Source of the DNA: Desertivirga brevis | GTDB taxonomy: Bacteria; Bacteroidota; Bacteroidia; Sphingobacteriales; Sphingobacteriaceae | Length of the DNA stretch: 64,000 nucleotides | Assembly (NCBI RefSeq): GCF_017355835.1 | Contig: NZ_JAFEWF010000002.1 | Span: forward strand, 372,001 to 436,000 | Direction: 5' to 3' | Part shown: positions 51,267-60,068 of the stretch, piece by piece | How positions within the stretch are numbered: the stretch's first letter is position 1 | Layout of the letters: each line of letters starts with the position of its first letter | Notes under the pieces: generated by a model | Database searches by the model: none | What the model saw: the letters and a program-made list of their open reading frames with translations, nothing else | Told to the model about the DNA's origin: nothing | Made by a program: the position numbers and the translations under genes

Positions 51267-51707
51267 CTATTTTTTAGGTCTTAATGCGTTAACATCGGCT
51301 AAAGTAACTGCACTTGCTTTATTCCCGAAACTATTTCTAACATAAGTTAACACGTCGGCGATTTGCTGATTTGAGAATTGCGAAACCGGTGGCATCACGT
51401 TGGAATAGCTTTCTCCATCTATGTCCTCTCCCTGCATTCCATTAAGGAGAATATTGATTAAGCGTTTCTTGTCGCCTAACACATAGGATGTCTTTATCAA
51501 CGGCGGGTTCAAATTAGGCACTCCACCTCCGTCAGCCTGATGGCAAGCAACACAAAGAGTTGCATAAACCGCTTTACCCCTTTGTATAGATGCGTTAAGG
51601 CTTGTAGTTGCCGTGGGTTTAGTTTGAGGCTTTTTTGTTTGGGCGCCTACAGTAATTGCAATTATCATGGTTAGTAGCAGCAGGCCTGAGTAAACTGTTT
51701 TTTTCAC
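51267..51707 (-). CDS. Cytochrome c family protein
   Basis: A 146-aa exported protein with a signal peptide and one heme-binding motif CVACH near residue 52. The distal Met ligand is probably in NVMPPVSQF. The start is GTG at 51707. It is encoded 4 nt after the PQQ-type dehydrogenase and is likely its electron acceptor in the periplasm. Confidence 0.9.
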   Translation of the reverse strand: MKKTVYSGLLLLTMIIAITVGAQTKKPQTKPTATTSLNASIQRGKAVYATLCVACHQADGGGVPNLNPPLIKTSYVLGDKKRLINILLNGMQGEDIDGESYSNVMPPVSQFSNQQIADVLTYVRNSFGNKASAVTLADVNALRPKK

Positions 51708-51711
51708 CGTA

Positions 51712-52980
51712 TTATTTTGAGTTTTTATTGTATGTAATTTTGAAAATAGTCCCCTTGGTATCGTCGGTTACATAAAGAGATCCATCATTTCCTAAAGCTA
51801 AACCGCAAGGGCGGTGTTCGGCTTGCCTTGGACTGTTAACAACATCTACGCCAGAAAAGCCGTTGGCAAAGATCTCCCATTCTCCAGAGGGCTTTCCGTT
51901 TGCAAAGGGAACGAAAGCCACAAAGTATCCCTCCTGAGGCTCGGGTGTACGATTCCATGAGCCATGAAATGCAATAAATGCCCCATTCTTATATTTTTCA
52001 GGGAATTGACCACCTGTATAAAATAGAAGACCATTAGGAGCCAGATGAGCAGGGAAAGCAACAACAGGGTCTATAAACTTTTTATCCGCCTCCTTATTTC
52101 CGTCTCCCCCATATTCCGGAGACAGCATCTTCTTCTTCTTAAACGGATCATAATACATGTATGGCCAGCCCGCGTTGTCGCCTTCTTTCAACTTGTACAT
52201 GCACTCTGCTGGCAACTGGGCCGATTGCTTGCTATTAAAGAACTGTGGGAACATATCGAGTTGATCTCTCCCATGTTGCATTACATATAAGGCATTATCT
52301 TGTTGGTTCCAATCCAGCCCTACCACATTACGTAAACCAGTTGCGTAACGCACCCCGTTTTGATAGCTCTGATTCAATTGATCGGCTTTAAATCTCCAAA
52401 TTCCGCCCGCAGAATCGAGGATTGGGCAATCGGGCCGGCCCGGGGAGCCAGCTTTTCTGTCCACCTCCTGGCAGGAGTTTGAGTAAGCTCCTATATTCAC
52501 ATAAAGGTTTCCATTATTGTCCAGCGTAATCGACTTTGTCTCATGCTGACGACGGTTGATCAAACCAGTAACAATTTTATCGGGCTTTGAGGGGTCAATA
52601 ACCCGTTGATTTTTATCCAGTTTGTATCTGAAAACTTCGCTGTTGGATGAAGCATAGAGATAGTCATCCTTTAAGTATAACCCTGTGCCTCCAAAATCTC
52701 CAAATCCTGCGCTCTGATTAAACTTACCGTCTCCGTCCTTGTCTTCAAGAAGAATAATTCCTTTACCATCTATGGGCCGAGCAAGCTTTATATAAATTGC
52801 GCCATCCTTTGTAGTTGCGATATGACGTGCTCTACCAACATCATCTGCCGCAACAGAGATACTAAAGCCCTGAGGTAATTTGAATTGGCCTGCGCTCTTA
52901 GGTGTTTGAGCCTTTGTTATGCTACAGATCAGGGCAAGGCCAAGAGTTGTAATCTTCAAACGAGTGTGATTGTTGTTCAT
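51712..52980 (-). CDS. PQQ-dependent sugar dehydrogenase-like protein
   Basis: A 422-aa exported protein with a signal peptide (ICSITKAQ). The beta-propeller shows LPQGFSISVAADDVGRARHI, YASSNSEVFRYKL, RHETKSITL-type (RRQHETKSI), NIGAYSNSCQE, and FAPHGLLF-like (HLAPNGLLFY) blocks, fitting the sorbosone/glucose dehydrogenase family that uses PQQ. The ATG at 52980 gives a proper signal peptide; upstream in-frame codons would add 43 residues without one. Cofactor synthesis genes (pqq) are not present, so PQQ may come from elsewhere in the genome or outside the cell. Confidence 0.85.
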   Translation of the reverse strand: MNNNHTRLKITTLGLALICSITKAQTPKSAGQFKLPQGFSISVAADDVGRARHIATTKDGAIYIKLARPIDGKGIILLEDKDGDGKFNQSAGFGDFGGTGLYLKDDYLYASSNSEVFRYKLDKNQRVIDPSKPDKIVTGLINRRQHETKSITLDNNGNLYVNIGAYSNSCQEVDRKAGSPGRPDCPILDSAGGIWRFKADQLNQSYQNGVRYATGLRNVVGLDWNQQDNALYVMQHGRDQLDMFPQFFNSKQSAQLPAECMYKLKEGDNAGWPYMYYDPFKKKKMLSPEYGGDGNKEADKKFIDPVVAFPAHLAPNGLLFYTGGQFPEKYKNGAFIAFHGSWNRTPEPQEGYFVAFVPFANGKPSGEWEIFANGFSGVDVVNSPRQAEHRPCGLALGNDGSLYVTDDTKGTIFKITYNKNSK

Positions 52981-53278
52981 CGTGTTTGAATTATTTATGG
53001 TTGAATTTAAATAAACTACAATAGTCATTAAGATTTGAGCTGAAAGCAAAATTATCAAATCTTCAAATCCCCGAGTTGTTTTCCTCGTCGCAAAATCGTT
53101 ATAATTCACAAGGCGGTTTAATCAAACTGATGAAGCGGGATATTATGCCTGCGCTTATAGTTTCACCACTCGAAACGGTAAATGTAATGGATTCCCGCAA
53201 GCTAAAACACTAAGTCCTTTTGAGAAGGAGGTGTAGAATGAATGGTGAATTTAGGGAATGTGATTAAATACTATGGTT
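52981..53278. other. 298-nt intergenic region with SD-like string and mini-ORFs
   Basis: Between the PQQ-type dehydrogenase start and the clpS end. It holds a 27-codon plus-strand ORF (53130-53213) and, after a perfect AAGGAGGT at 53225-53232, a 9-codon ORF (53238-53267). Neither has recognisable sequence. Otherwise only AT-rich spacer, including a possible promoter of the dehydrogenase operon near its start, was seen. Confidence 0.3.
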
Positions 53279-53575
53279 TTAGTCGATACTTACCGTCAAG
53301 CCTTCTTGTTGGAGTATTTTCCGATAAACTTCGAGCTCTGTAAAGGAGCCTTCAAGTACCTCGCACTTTCCTTTTGTATGCACTGTCCACGCTATTTTTT
53401 CAGCCTGATGGTCGGAATAATCAAGATATTTAGTAAGGCAATAAATGACATGATCGAAGGTATTAATCTCATCATTCCAAAGAATAAGACGATGATTAAC
53501 TTTTAATCCTGCTAAAACTTCTTCAAGAGTAAAAGTTTCTACCTGTGTATCAGTATCAGCCAAACGAATATTCAT
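53279..53575 (-). CDS. clpS: ATP-dependent Clp protease adaptor ClpS
   Basis: A 98-aa adaptor that hands N-degron substrates to ClpA/ClpC-ClpP. LILWNDEINTFDHVI is the conserved NDxxxTxxxV core; AEKIAWTVHTKGKC matches the family. I start at the ATG at 53575 (MNIRLADTD). A longer reading from a TTG at 53593 is unlikely because the promoter box TAATTTTG lies at 53582-53589, inside that extension. The box ends 6 nt before the ATG. No clpA is adjacent. Confidence 0.93.
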   Translation of the reverse strand: MNIRLADTDTQVETFTLEEVLAGLKVNHRLILWNDEINTFDHVIYCLTKYLDYSDHQAEKIAWTVHTKGKCEVLEGSFTELEVYRKILQQEGLTVSID

Positions 53576-53581
53576 AAGGCG

Positions 53582-53589
53582 CAAAATTA
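53582..53589 (-). promoter_or_regulatory. Promoter -7 box (TAATTTTG) of clpS
   Basis: TAATTTTG on the minus strand matches TAnnTTTG and ends 6 nt before the ATG at 53575. It fixes the start of clpS and predicts a leaderless or nearly leaderless mRNA. Confidence 0.5.
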
Positions 53590-53645
53590 GCAAAAAGAAT
53601 GGAGAGTAAATCTTCTTTTTAGGACTGCTTTGCCGCTAATAATTC

Positions 53646-56360
53646 TCACATCACTGAAAATCTTAATACCCTCCGTACCAGAGTGCCTTTAGAGTCCAAT
53701 CCTTCTACGACTACTTTATAGGTTCCGGGTTCGTCTGCAGTATAGAAACTGAACGATGCTTTGCCCTTCTCATCAGTAATAATATCCGGGTTCCAGTAAA
53801 TAGTATTTCTACGATCTATAACTGGATCCGTATTCGGCTCCGGATAAATCGGGGAGTAAAACTCACGTGCTGAGAATATCCCCTGAGGTTTGAAAGAGGC
53901 AATTCCCGGAGACAATCTTCTGTAAGATAGGTTCCGTTCCCCTCGTTTTGTATTTATAATTAATACGCCTCCTCCACCACGAATTCCATATATAGCTACA
54001 TTACCTGCACTTTTCAAGACCTCTATGCTCTCTACATCTTGTGGAGGGATTATAGAAAGATAAGTTGGGTCTACATACATTCCATCAATTATCAATTGCA
54101 TTGGAACTAACCCCGAGAATGAGCTGTACATACTTCGGGCAGAGTATGCAATACCATTTTGTACAATTATTCCGGCTACCATTCCCTGAAGGCATTGAGC
54201 AAGGTTAAGGCAGTTCATTAACCTATCAGCCTTGATTATTGCATCTGCGTTCCCTGCTCCATTAAGATTACTCGAATTAGTAAGCACCGGTTTTTTTTCC
54301 GCTACTTTAACTTCAGCCAACATTATACTTTTTCGCAGTAATCCATTCCTTCTCATTTCATCAAAATCGTCTTTTCTCTTCTTCAAGTAGGCGATCAAGC
54401 TTTGGTTTACATTAACTTCTAAACTTGCAGCATTTTTGTTTTTCGTAACCAATTCTCTCGGTAACTCATCAATTTCTATGTAAACATTCCTTTTGCCTTT
54501 AGGATTTCTGGCTTGAAGAACAAAAGTAGTGCTGTCGTTAAAACTCAATCCCGGGAATGAGAAGCGTCCCTCTTTGTTCGTTACAGTATCCGTAATAGCA
54601 ACATTTCCTTTTGCAGGAAGTAGGATCACACTCCCGCCAACTACGGGACTCCCATTAGCATTTACTACCCTGCCGCTTAGTGTTATATTTCTTTCTGCGT
54701 TATAGGTGATGTTTGGGTAGGAATTGTTTATAATACTTTTCCAGGAGTATCTGCGCCAACCCTGAGTTAGCATGAGGTTATCAAGATGAGCCTCTTTTTC
54801 AGGAGTACGGGGCTCGCTAAAGTAATAGTTGGGCTTTTCGATGTAACCTTTCAGGTCCGAGGTCAGAAGTAGGTTGGAAAGAATAGTTGTCTCATTTATT
54901 TCGTCGAAAGGAACAACACTTTCATTGGTAACTGCTACTGATAATGCAGCTCTGGTTGCTTTACCTGAATCTAGCGCTGCGAGGTCCATCGTTACTTTTT
55001 GTCTTTTTCCATAGGTGGCCTTATCAACCTTGATACTTAAGTCAAGATCGTTTTTATTAATAAAGACCAGGCGTTCGGCCACCGGCTGATGGTCGGCAGA
55101 AAATAGTGTAAGCTGCAGGATCCCCCTTTGAAATCGTTTCTTTGGAATGGTTCCTGAAAAAACCGAATTCTCTATTTTGTTTTTTGAGACATACTGAACT
55201 ACACCATTACTTGTAGCTATTAGAGTTAGATCGCCCTTGTTTATGAAATTCTCGCTTGCCGTAACTTTAACATAAAGGTTGTCAGGATTACTGTTATTGG
55301 CCGAAAGAATATACCCTTCATTTGCTGCTTTAGGCAAATCCACTTGTTTTTCTGATCCATCGGCAAACTTTATGAAGGCTTTGTATGACGAGCCCCTGAC
55401 AGGTAAAAATAAGAACGAGCCCATACCTCCGTACTCCGATTTAAAATCCGTTATCCGGTTGTTGCTATTATCGCTTATATAACCACTAACTTCACGGCTA
55501 AGTCCGTCAGATCCAACCGCTTTAAACCCAATACGCGTTCTAATACCATTAACCATAGTTCCTCCCTCAGGGAAAAACTGGACGTCACTCTCAGCTGATG
55601 TGCTTTTTACGGGGAAGGATTTATTAACGGCGGTTTTACTGTCAAGTTTAACAGTAGTATTTATCCTTCCTGCTTTAAGGACAAAAGGTTGATTATTGGT
55701 GAACTTTACCTGCAGGTTTCCCTCTGCATCTGTTATGCCTTTTCCGGTGGCTATATTCCTAAAGTCAAGCTGAACAGAGAAGTTCACCTCTTTATTCGCA
55801 AAAGGCTTCCCATTAATGTCCTTATATTGTATGTCTGCTACTACATTTTCGCGTACCCCTACTTTTGAGAAGCTATATTTTACTGTGCTTACAACCTGGT
55901 TTGTAAGAACATTGCCTACTGCAAATGTTTTATCGAAGAAGAAGTCCTCTCCCTGATTTCTCATCCATGTTGTGTAGGCACGTAGTCTGTAATTACCCTC
56001 AGTCAAAGAATCTCCCAAAATGAAATCCCCGCTGCTCATTCCGTTCCTAAGGAGTAATCTAAGGGACTTTTTAATAGAATCCTTTTCATTAATCAGGTCC
56101 ACATACAGGAATCTGCTCAAGGCAGATAGCTGGTTTTTTTCGCCGATCACCACGTACGCTTTGAACCAGATCGTGTCGCCTACTGTGTAGTAAGGACGGT
56201 CCATATGCAAGTGGACTTTTTCTACAACATTTTCAGATGTATATTTAGTAAGTTTAGTAATGAGGTTTTTGAGAGGATCGTCCTCCGTCCGGATAAAGCT
56301 AAAGCAAAGACAAGTGCTGACAAGAAGACTCATCAGCAACCATATATTTCGACGGTTCAT
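53646..56360 (-). CDS. Large exported MG2-like / TonB-plug domain protein
   Basis: A 904-aa exported protein with a signal peptide. An alpha-2-macroglobulin-like MG2 region is seen at ~45-145 (VHLHMDRPYYTVGDTIWFKAYV). A carboxypeptidase regulatory-like (CarboxypepD) domain is near 555-640 (LSGRVVNANGSPVVGG). A SusC-like plug domain is near 680-805, with MQLIIDGMYVD, VESIEVLKSAGN and GGGGVLIINTKRG. No beta-barrel follows the plug; the C terminus (TADEPGTYKVVVEGLDSKG) is again Ig-like. Such proteins occur in Bacteroidota and their partner, perhaps a barrel, is not known. Confidence 0.85.
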   Translation of the reverse strand: MNRRNIWLLMSLLVSTCLCFSFIRTEDDPLKNLITKLTKYTSENVVEKVHLHMDRPYYTVGDTIWFKAYVVIGEKNQLSALSRFLYVDLINEKDSIKKSLRLLLRNGMSSGDFILGDSLTEGNYRLRAYTTWMRNQGEDFFFDKTFAVGNVLTNQVVSTVKYSFSKVGVRENVVADIQYKDINGKPFANKEVNFSVQLDFRNIATGKGITDAEGNLQVKFTNNQPFVLKAGRINTTVKLDSKTAVNKSFPVKSTSAESDVQFFPEGGTMVNGIRTRIGFKAVGSDGLSREVSGYISDNSNNRITDFKSEYGGMGSFLFLPVRGSSYKAFIKFADGSEKQVDLPKAANEGYILSANNSNPDNLYVKVTASENFINKGDLTLIATSNGVVQYVSKNKIENSVFSGTIPKKRFQRGILQLTLFSADHQPVAERLVFINKNDLDLSIKVDKATYGKRQKVTMDLAALDSGKATRAALSVAVTNESVVPFDEINETTILSNLLLTSDLKGYIEKPNYYFSEPRTPEKEAHLDNLMLTQGWRRYSWKSIINNSYPNITYNAERNITLSGRVVNANGSPVVGGSVILLPAKGNVAITDTVTNKEGRFSFPGLSFNDSTTFVLQARNPKGKRNVYIEIDELPRELVTKNKNAASLEVNVNQSLIAYLKKRKDDFDEMRRNGLLRKSIMLAEVKVAEKKPVLTNSSNLNGAGNADAIIKADRLMNCLNLAQCLQGMVAGIIVQNGIAYSARSMYSSFSGLVPMQLIIDGMYVDPTYLSIIPPQDVESIEVLKSAGNVAIYGIRGGGGVLIINTKRGERNLSYRRLSPGIASFKPQGIFSAREFYSPIYPEPNTDPVIDRRNTIYWNPDIITDEKGKASFSFYTADEPGTYKVVVEGLDSKGTLVRRVLRFSVM

Positions 56361-56376
56361 GTGGCTTATAAATTAC

Positions 56377-56408
56377 AAGAGCCTCAATTTACTAAAATTG
56401 AGGCTCTT
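56377..56408 (-). terminator. Hairpin between dcd and the MG2/plug gene
   Basis: AAGAGCCTCAATTT pairs perfectly with its complement (14 bp) around a 4-nt loop. It lies 20 nt beyond the dcd stop on the minus strand and 17 nt before the next ATG. Only a weak T-rich stretch follows. Confidence 0.7.
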
Positions 56409-56428
56409 ATTGAATTAAACTTACTATA

Positions 56429-56965
56429 TTAAAAAGAGTTTTTCCACATCATACTTTCCACGGGCCGGGTTGTCTTGTTGTTGTATTTCGCGTTTCCCTT
56501 AGAGTTGTAAAGGATCTCTATTTCGCCTGCTACATCAAAGTAAATAAGTTGTCCGATGGGCATCCCTGCATATATCCTTACCGGTTGAGCTACCGAAATC
56601 TCCAGCGTCCATGTATTACAAAAGCCCACGTCCCCCTTACCTGCAGTGGCATGAATATCAATCCCTAAACGTCCTGTGCTGGATTTCCCTTCAAGAAAGG
56701 GGACATGTTTATGTGTTTCGGTATATTCCATTGTCACTCCAAGGTAGAGCGTCCCCGGTTGAAGAACGAATCCGCTTTTTGGAATTTCGAAATGATCTAT
56801 TTCATTATGTTGCTTTGCATCTAAAACCCTGTTTTTATAGGTTGCAAGATATTTTCCCAGATGAACATCATAAGAATTTGTTCCTAAACATTCCCTTTTA
56901 AATGGCTCAATAATAATATTCCCCTTTTCTATTTCTTCTAAAATAAGCTTATCTGAAAGAATCAT
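56429..56965 (-). CDS. dcd: dCTP deaminase
   Basis: A 178-aa enzyme that converts dCTP to dUTP (or to dUMP in the bifunctional form), supplying thymidylate synthesis. GTNSYDVHLG, FLEGKSSTGRLGIDIHATAGKGDVGF and NTWTLEISVAQP (catalytic Glu) are the family blocks. dut, the next enzyme of the same route, lies at 7786. The final pentamer is short, and a terminator hairpin follows. Confidence 0.95.
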   Translation of the reverse strand: MILSDKLILEEIEKGNIIIEPFKRECLGTNSYDVHLGKYLATYKNRVLDAKQHNEIDHFEIPKSGFVLQPGTLYLGVTMEYTETHKHVPFLEGKSSTGRLGIDIHATAGKGDVGFCNTWTLEISVAQPVRIYAGMPIGQLIYFDVAGEIEILYNSKGNAKYNNKTTRPVESMMWKNSF

Positions 56966-57139
56966 AACAATTGAATGTTTGGGATAAAACTACGTATTTT
57001 TTTTAGAAGGAATGTAGGGATAGGATGAGGAGGGAATTTCCAGCTTAAAACCGTATTTTCGCAAAAAGTTTTCCCAGGAAACAGAAAAGGGAATTAGCTG
57101 GTTTATTCTGAAGCCTTTAATATTAAAAATTATTAAATC

Positions 57140-57796
57140 ATGGCCCTTGCTTACTACAAGCATTTAGACGGCACTTCGGCATTTGGGGTGTGGAAGATAG
57201 AAGAAAGTGCCGAGGAGCTCTATTCTCAACTTCAGCTCAAAGAAGACGAGAAAGCTTACATTGAAACGTTAAATAACGGTAAGAGGAACCTCCATTGGTT
57301 AAGCACACGGGTATTGCTTCGTAAAATGCTCAATACGCACAAATACATTGACTGCCAGGTGGATGAACATGGAAAGCCATACCTTGTTAACTTTCCTCAT
57401 CATATATCTTTGAGTCATTCCTTCGATTATGCGGCAGTAATTATCAGCGAAGATAAGCCTGTTGGTATCGATATTGAGTTAGTCAAAACCAAAATTGAAC
57501 GGGTAGCGGGTAAGTTCCTAGTTGATGAAGAGCTTAATTTTATCAATCCGGAAAAAAAGATAGAGCATCTTTACATCTGCTGGTGTGCAAAAGAAGCAGT
57601 ATATAAACTGCAGGGTAAGAAAACAGTTTCTTTCAGAGATAATATCCGCCTTCAGCAATTTGCCTGTCAAGAGGAAGGCAGTTTAACTGCTATTTTAGAA
57701 GCAGATCAGGAGTGTACAAGTTTTGATGTGCATTACGAGGCCTTTAAGGATTACATGATCGGCTACGTTACGGGTTGCAAAGAACTGGTTTATTAA
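57140..57796 (+). CDS. 4'-phosphopantetheinyl transferase (Sfp type)
   Basis: A 218-aa enzyme that attaches the phosphopantetheine arm of CoA to carrier proteins. The two key motifs are VGIDIE (Mg-binding Asp and Glu, residues ~112-117) and WCAKEAVYK (~147-155). The HHISLSHSFDYAAV block is also typical. In many Bacteroidota a protein of this type serves the fatty acid ACP. It is followed 14 nt later by lipB on the same strand, so both may act on acyl carrier protein or lipoate metabolism together. Confidence 0.88.
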   Translation: MALAYYKHLDGTSAFGVWKIEESAEELYSQLQLKEDEKAYIETLNNGKRNLHWLSTRVLLRKMLNTHKYIDCQVDEHGKPYLVNFPHHISLSHSFDYAAVIISEDKPVGIDIELVKTKIERVAGKFLVDEELNFINPEKKIEHLYICWCAKEAVYKLQGKKTVSFRDNIRLQQFACQEEGSLTAILEADQECTSFDVHYEAFKDYMIGYVTGCKELVY

Positions 57797-57810
57797 CATA
57801 ATTAGAATAA

Positions 57811-58518
57811 GTGGAACAAAATAGGAACGTTTTCTTTCAGGATTGGGATGTCGTAGACTATAAGGATGCGTGGGAAAAGCAGGAAGAGATACTTAGCTCA
57901 ATTGTTAAGCAAAAAACAGAGAATCGCGTAAACAGTACTGAGATCCCTACAAATAATTATCTGTTCTTTGTAGAGCATCCTCATGTGTATACCCTGGGAA
58001 AGAGCGGTAAGCCAGAGAATTTATTGCTCGATGAGATAGGATTGGAAGAGAGGCAGGCTACTTACTATAAAATCAACAGGGGTGGTGATATTACCTATCA
58101 TGGTCCCGGACAAATTGTCGGTTATCCTATACTTGACCTGGAGAACTTCTTCACTGATATCCATCTTTATCTGCGAACCCTCGAAGAAGCTATTATTCAA
58201 ACATTGGCACACTATAGTATCGTGGCTGGGAGGTACGAGGGGTATACTGGGGTTTGGCTGGATGCAGATAATGAAAAAGCAAGGAAAATTTGTGCGATGG
58301 GCGTTAGATGCAGTCGGTGGGTAACTATGCACGGCTTTGCATTCAATGTTAATGCTGACTTGTCATACTTTCAAAATATAGTTCCTTGCGGAATAGATGA
58401 TAAGGATGTAACATCAATGGAAAGAGAGCTAGGCAGGAAAGTTGACATTGAAGAGGTGAAGGTTGTTTTAAAAGATAAGATTGCCGATTTGTTTGAAATG
58501 AATCTTATCCAAATTTAG
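57811..58518 (+). CDS. lipB: Octanoyl-[ACP]:protein transferase (LipB)
   Basis: A 235-aa enzyme that moves octanoate from ACP to lipoyl domains, the first step of lipoate synthesis. NRGGDITYHGPGQIVGYP, the active-site Lys region AMGVRCSRWVTMHGFAFN, and the catalytic Cys in VPCGIDDKDVTS are conserved. The start is GTG at 57811. lipA is not present in the window. The upstream neighbour is the Sfp-type transferase, which would load the donor ACP. Confidence 0.93.
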   Translation: MEQNRNVFFQDWDVVDYKDAWEKQEEILSSIVKQKTENRVNSTEIPTNNYLFFVEHPHVYTLGKSGKPENLLLDEIGLEERQATYYKINRGGDITYHGPGQIVGYPILDLENFFTDIHLYLRTLEEAIIQTLAHYSIVAGRYEGYTGVWLDADNEKARKICAMGVRCSRWVTMHGFAFNVNADLSYFQNIVPCGIDDKDVTSMERELGRKVDIEEVKVVLKDKIADLFEMNLIQI

Positions 58519-58705
58519 TCCTCATCATCGAAATCCCAAGCCATACTGGCTCATTTTTCTGAATTATTTTTAGCTTCGATATATCTTCTGTTTCTTTAAG
58601 AAAGCGGCCCCCCAATCCTGAAATCATCTATCATCGCCAAACTATATAATCATCTGCTCCTGTTTAACTATTCATTATAAGCATTGAACAGCAAGAACAT
58701 AATTC

Positions 58706-58713
58706 TATCTTTG
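58706..58713 (+). promoter_or_regulatory. Promoter of purD (TATCTTTG with TTG at -33)
   Basis: TATCTTTG matches TAnnTTTG and ends 5 nt before the purD ATG. A TTG at 58684-58686 gives a 19-nt spacing, usual for Bacteroidota promoters. It is one of the best-formed promoters in the window. Confidence 0.55.
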
Positions 58714-58718
58714 CTGTC

Positions 58719-59993
58719 ATGAATATTCTTTTACTCGGTTCTGGCGGAAGAGAAAGTGCTTTTGCCTGGAAGATTTCTCAAAGTCCTTTACTCAGTCAAC
58801 TGTATATAGCGCCAGGAAATGCAGGAACTGGAGTTTACGGAAAGAACGTAAATATCAAGGTTACTGATTTTAATGCTGTCAAAGACTTTGTGCTGAAAAA
58901 CTCCATTCAGCTAGTACTTGTTGGACCAGAAGAGCCCTTAGTAAAAGGCATTCACGATTTCTTTCTTGCCGACGATGAATTGAAATCAATTCCGGTTATT
59001 GGTCCTCGCGAGGAAGGAGCAAGGTTAGAAGGAAGTAAAAACTTCTCGAAGGCCTTTATGCGTCGTCATAATATTCCAACCGCAGCATCTGCAACGTTTA
59101 CTAAAGCTAGCCTGTCAGAAGGCTTGTCTTATCTCGAAACGCATCCATTGCCTGTAGTATTGAAAGCCGACGGCCTCGCTGCAGGTAAAGGTGTTTTGAT
59201 ATGTCAGACGGTAGAGGAGGCTCAAACGGAATTGGTAGCCATGTTGCAGGACGCCAAATTTGGTGAAGCCAGCAGTAGCGTTGTTATTGAGCAGTTCCTT
59301 TCAGGAATTGAACTATCTGTATTTGTTTTAACAGACGGTAAGTCATATAAAATCTTACCGGAGGCAAAAGATTATAAAAGGATTGGCGAAGGTGATACCG
59401 GGTTAAATACGGGCGGAATGGGATCTATTTCCCCTGTGCCTTTTGCTGATGCTGAGTTCATGAAAAAGGTGGAGGACCAGATCATCAAGCCTACTGTTCA
59501 CGGATTAAAAATGGACCTTATTCCTTATCAGGGTTTCATTTTTATCGGTTTAATGAATTGTGGTGGAGATCCTTTCGTAATTGAATACAATGTAAGGATG
59601 GGAGATCCGGAGACTGAGAGTGTAATGCCAAGAATTGAAAGTGACTTCGTTGATCTGCTATTAGGTGTGGCTAACGGGAATCTGGAAGAGAAGGAACTTA
59701 AAGTTTCAGCTAAGACTGCTGCAACAGTAATGCTGGTTGCCAGTGGCTACCCTGGAGAATATTTAAAAGGAAAAGTGATTACCGGAACAGAGAACGTAAG
59801 AGGTTCTACTGTATTTCATGCTGGTACCATCCAGGAGGACGGTATGGTAAAAACAGCAGGAGGACGTGTGCTTGCAGTTACAGCTTTGAGCGATACAATG
59901 TTTGGTGCCGTTCAGCAGGCCGTTACTGATGCTGGAAGGATTTATTGGGATGGACGCTATTTCAGGACGGATATAGGATTTGATCTATTATAA
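58719..59993 (+). CDS. purD: Phosphoribosylamine-glycine ligase
   Basis: A 424-aa ATP-grasp enzyme for the second step of purine synthesis. GSGGRESAFAWKI, VGPEEPLVKGI, VLKADGLAAGKGVLIC, GLNTGGMGSISPVP and EYNVRMGDPETE are the family blocks. Its length is normal, without fusion to other pur genes. It is monocistronic with its own promoter and a palindromic terminator. Confidence 0.97.
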   Translation: MNILLLGSGGRESAFAWKISQSPLLSQLYIAPGNAGTGVYGKNVNIKVTDFNAVKDFVLKNSIQLVLVGPEEPLVKGIHDFFLADDELKSIPVIGPREEGARLEGSKNFSKAFMRRHNIPTAASATFTKASLSEGLSYLETHPLPVVLKADGLAAGKGVLICQTVEEAQTELVAMLQDAKFGEASSSVVIEQFLSGIELSVFVLTDGKSYKILPEAKDYKRIGEGDTGLNTGGMGSISPVPFADAEFMKKVEDQIIKPTVHGLKMDLIPYQGFIFIGLMNCGGDPFVIEYNVRMGDPETESVMPRIESDFVDLLLGVANGNLEEKELKVSAKTAATVMLVASGYPGEYLKGKVITGTENVRGSTVFHAGTIQEDGMVKTAGGRVLAVTALSDTMFGAVQQAVTDAGRIYWDGRYFRTDIGFDLL

Positions 59994-60004
59994 GACAAAC
60001 CGGA

Positions 60005-60055
60005 TATAAATAATAAAGGGGCAATCGAAAAACGGTTGCCCCTTTATTATTTATA
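60005..60055. terminator. Long palindromic terminator between purD and the TlpA-like gene
   Basis: A 23-bp stem (one T-G pair) around an AAAAA loop, with core GGGGCAA / TTGCCCC flanked by A/T-rich outer arms. It follows purD by 11 nt and the convergent TlpA-like gene by 13 nt, so it can serve both. Confidence 0.9.
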
Positions 60056-60068
60056 AATTAACTACTAC

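Noticed and set aside
53576..53593. A longer clpS reading from a TTG at 53593
   Set aside because: The TAATTTTG box overlaps it, and the ClpS family starts close to the ATG at 53575.
58519..58718. A tiny minus-strand frame (MAWDFDDED) and other short frames in the lipB-purD gap
   Set aside because: Only 9 codons with an in-frame stop just upstream; no promoter box or Shine-Dalgarno site near it. Apart from the purD promoter I see nothing else in this gap.
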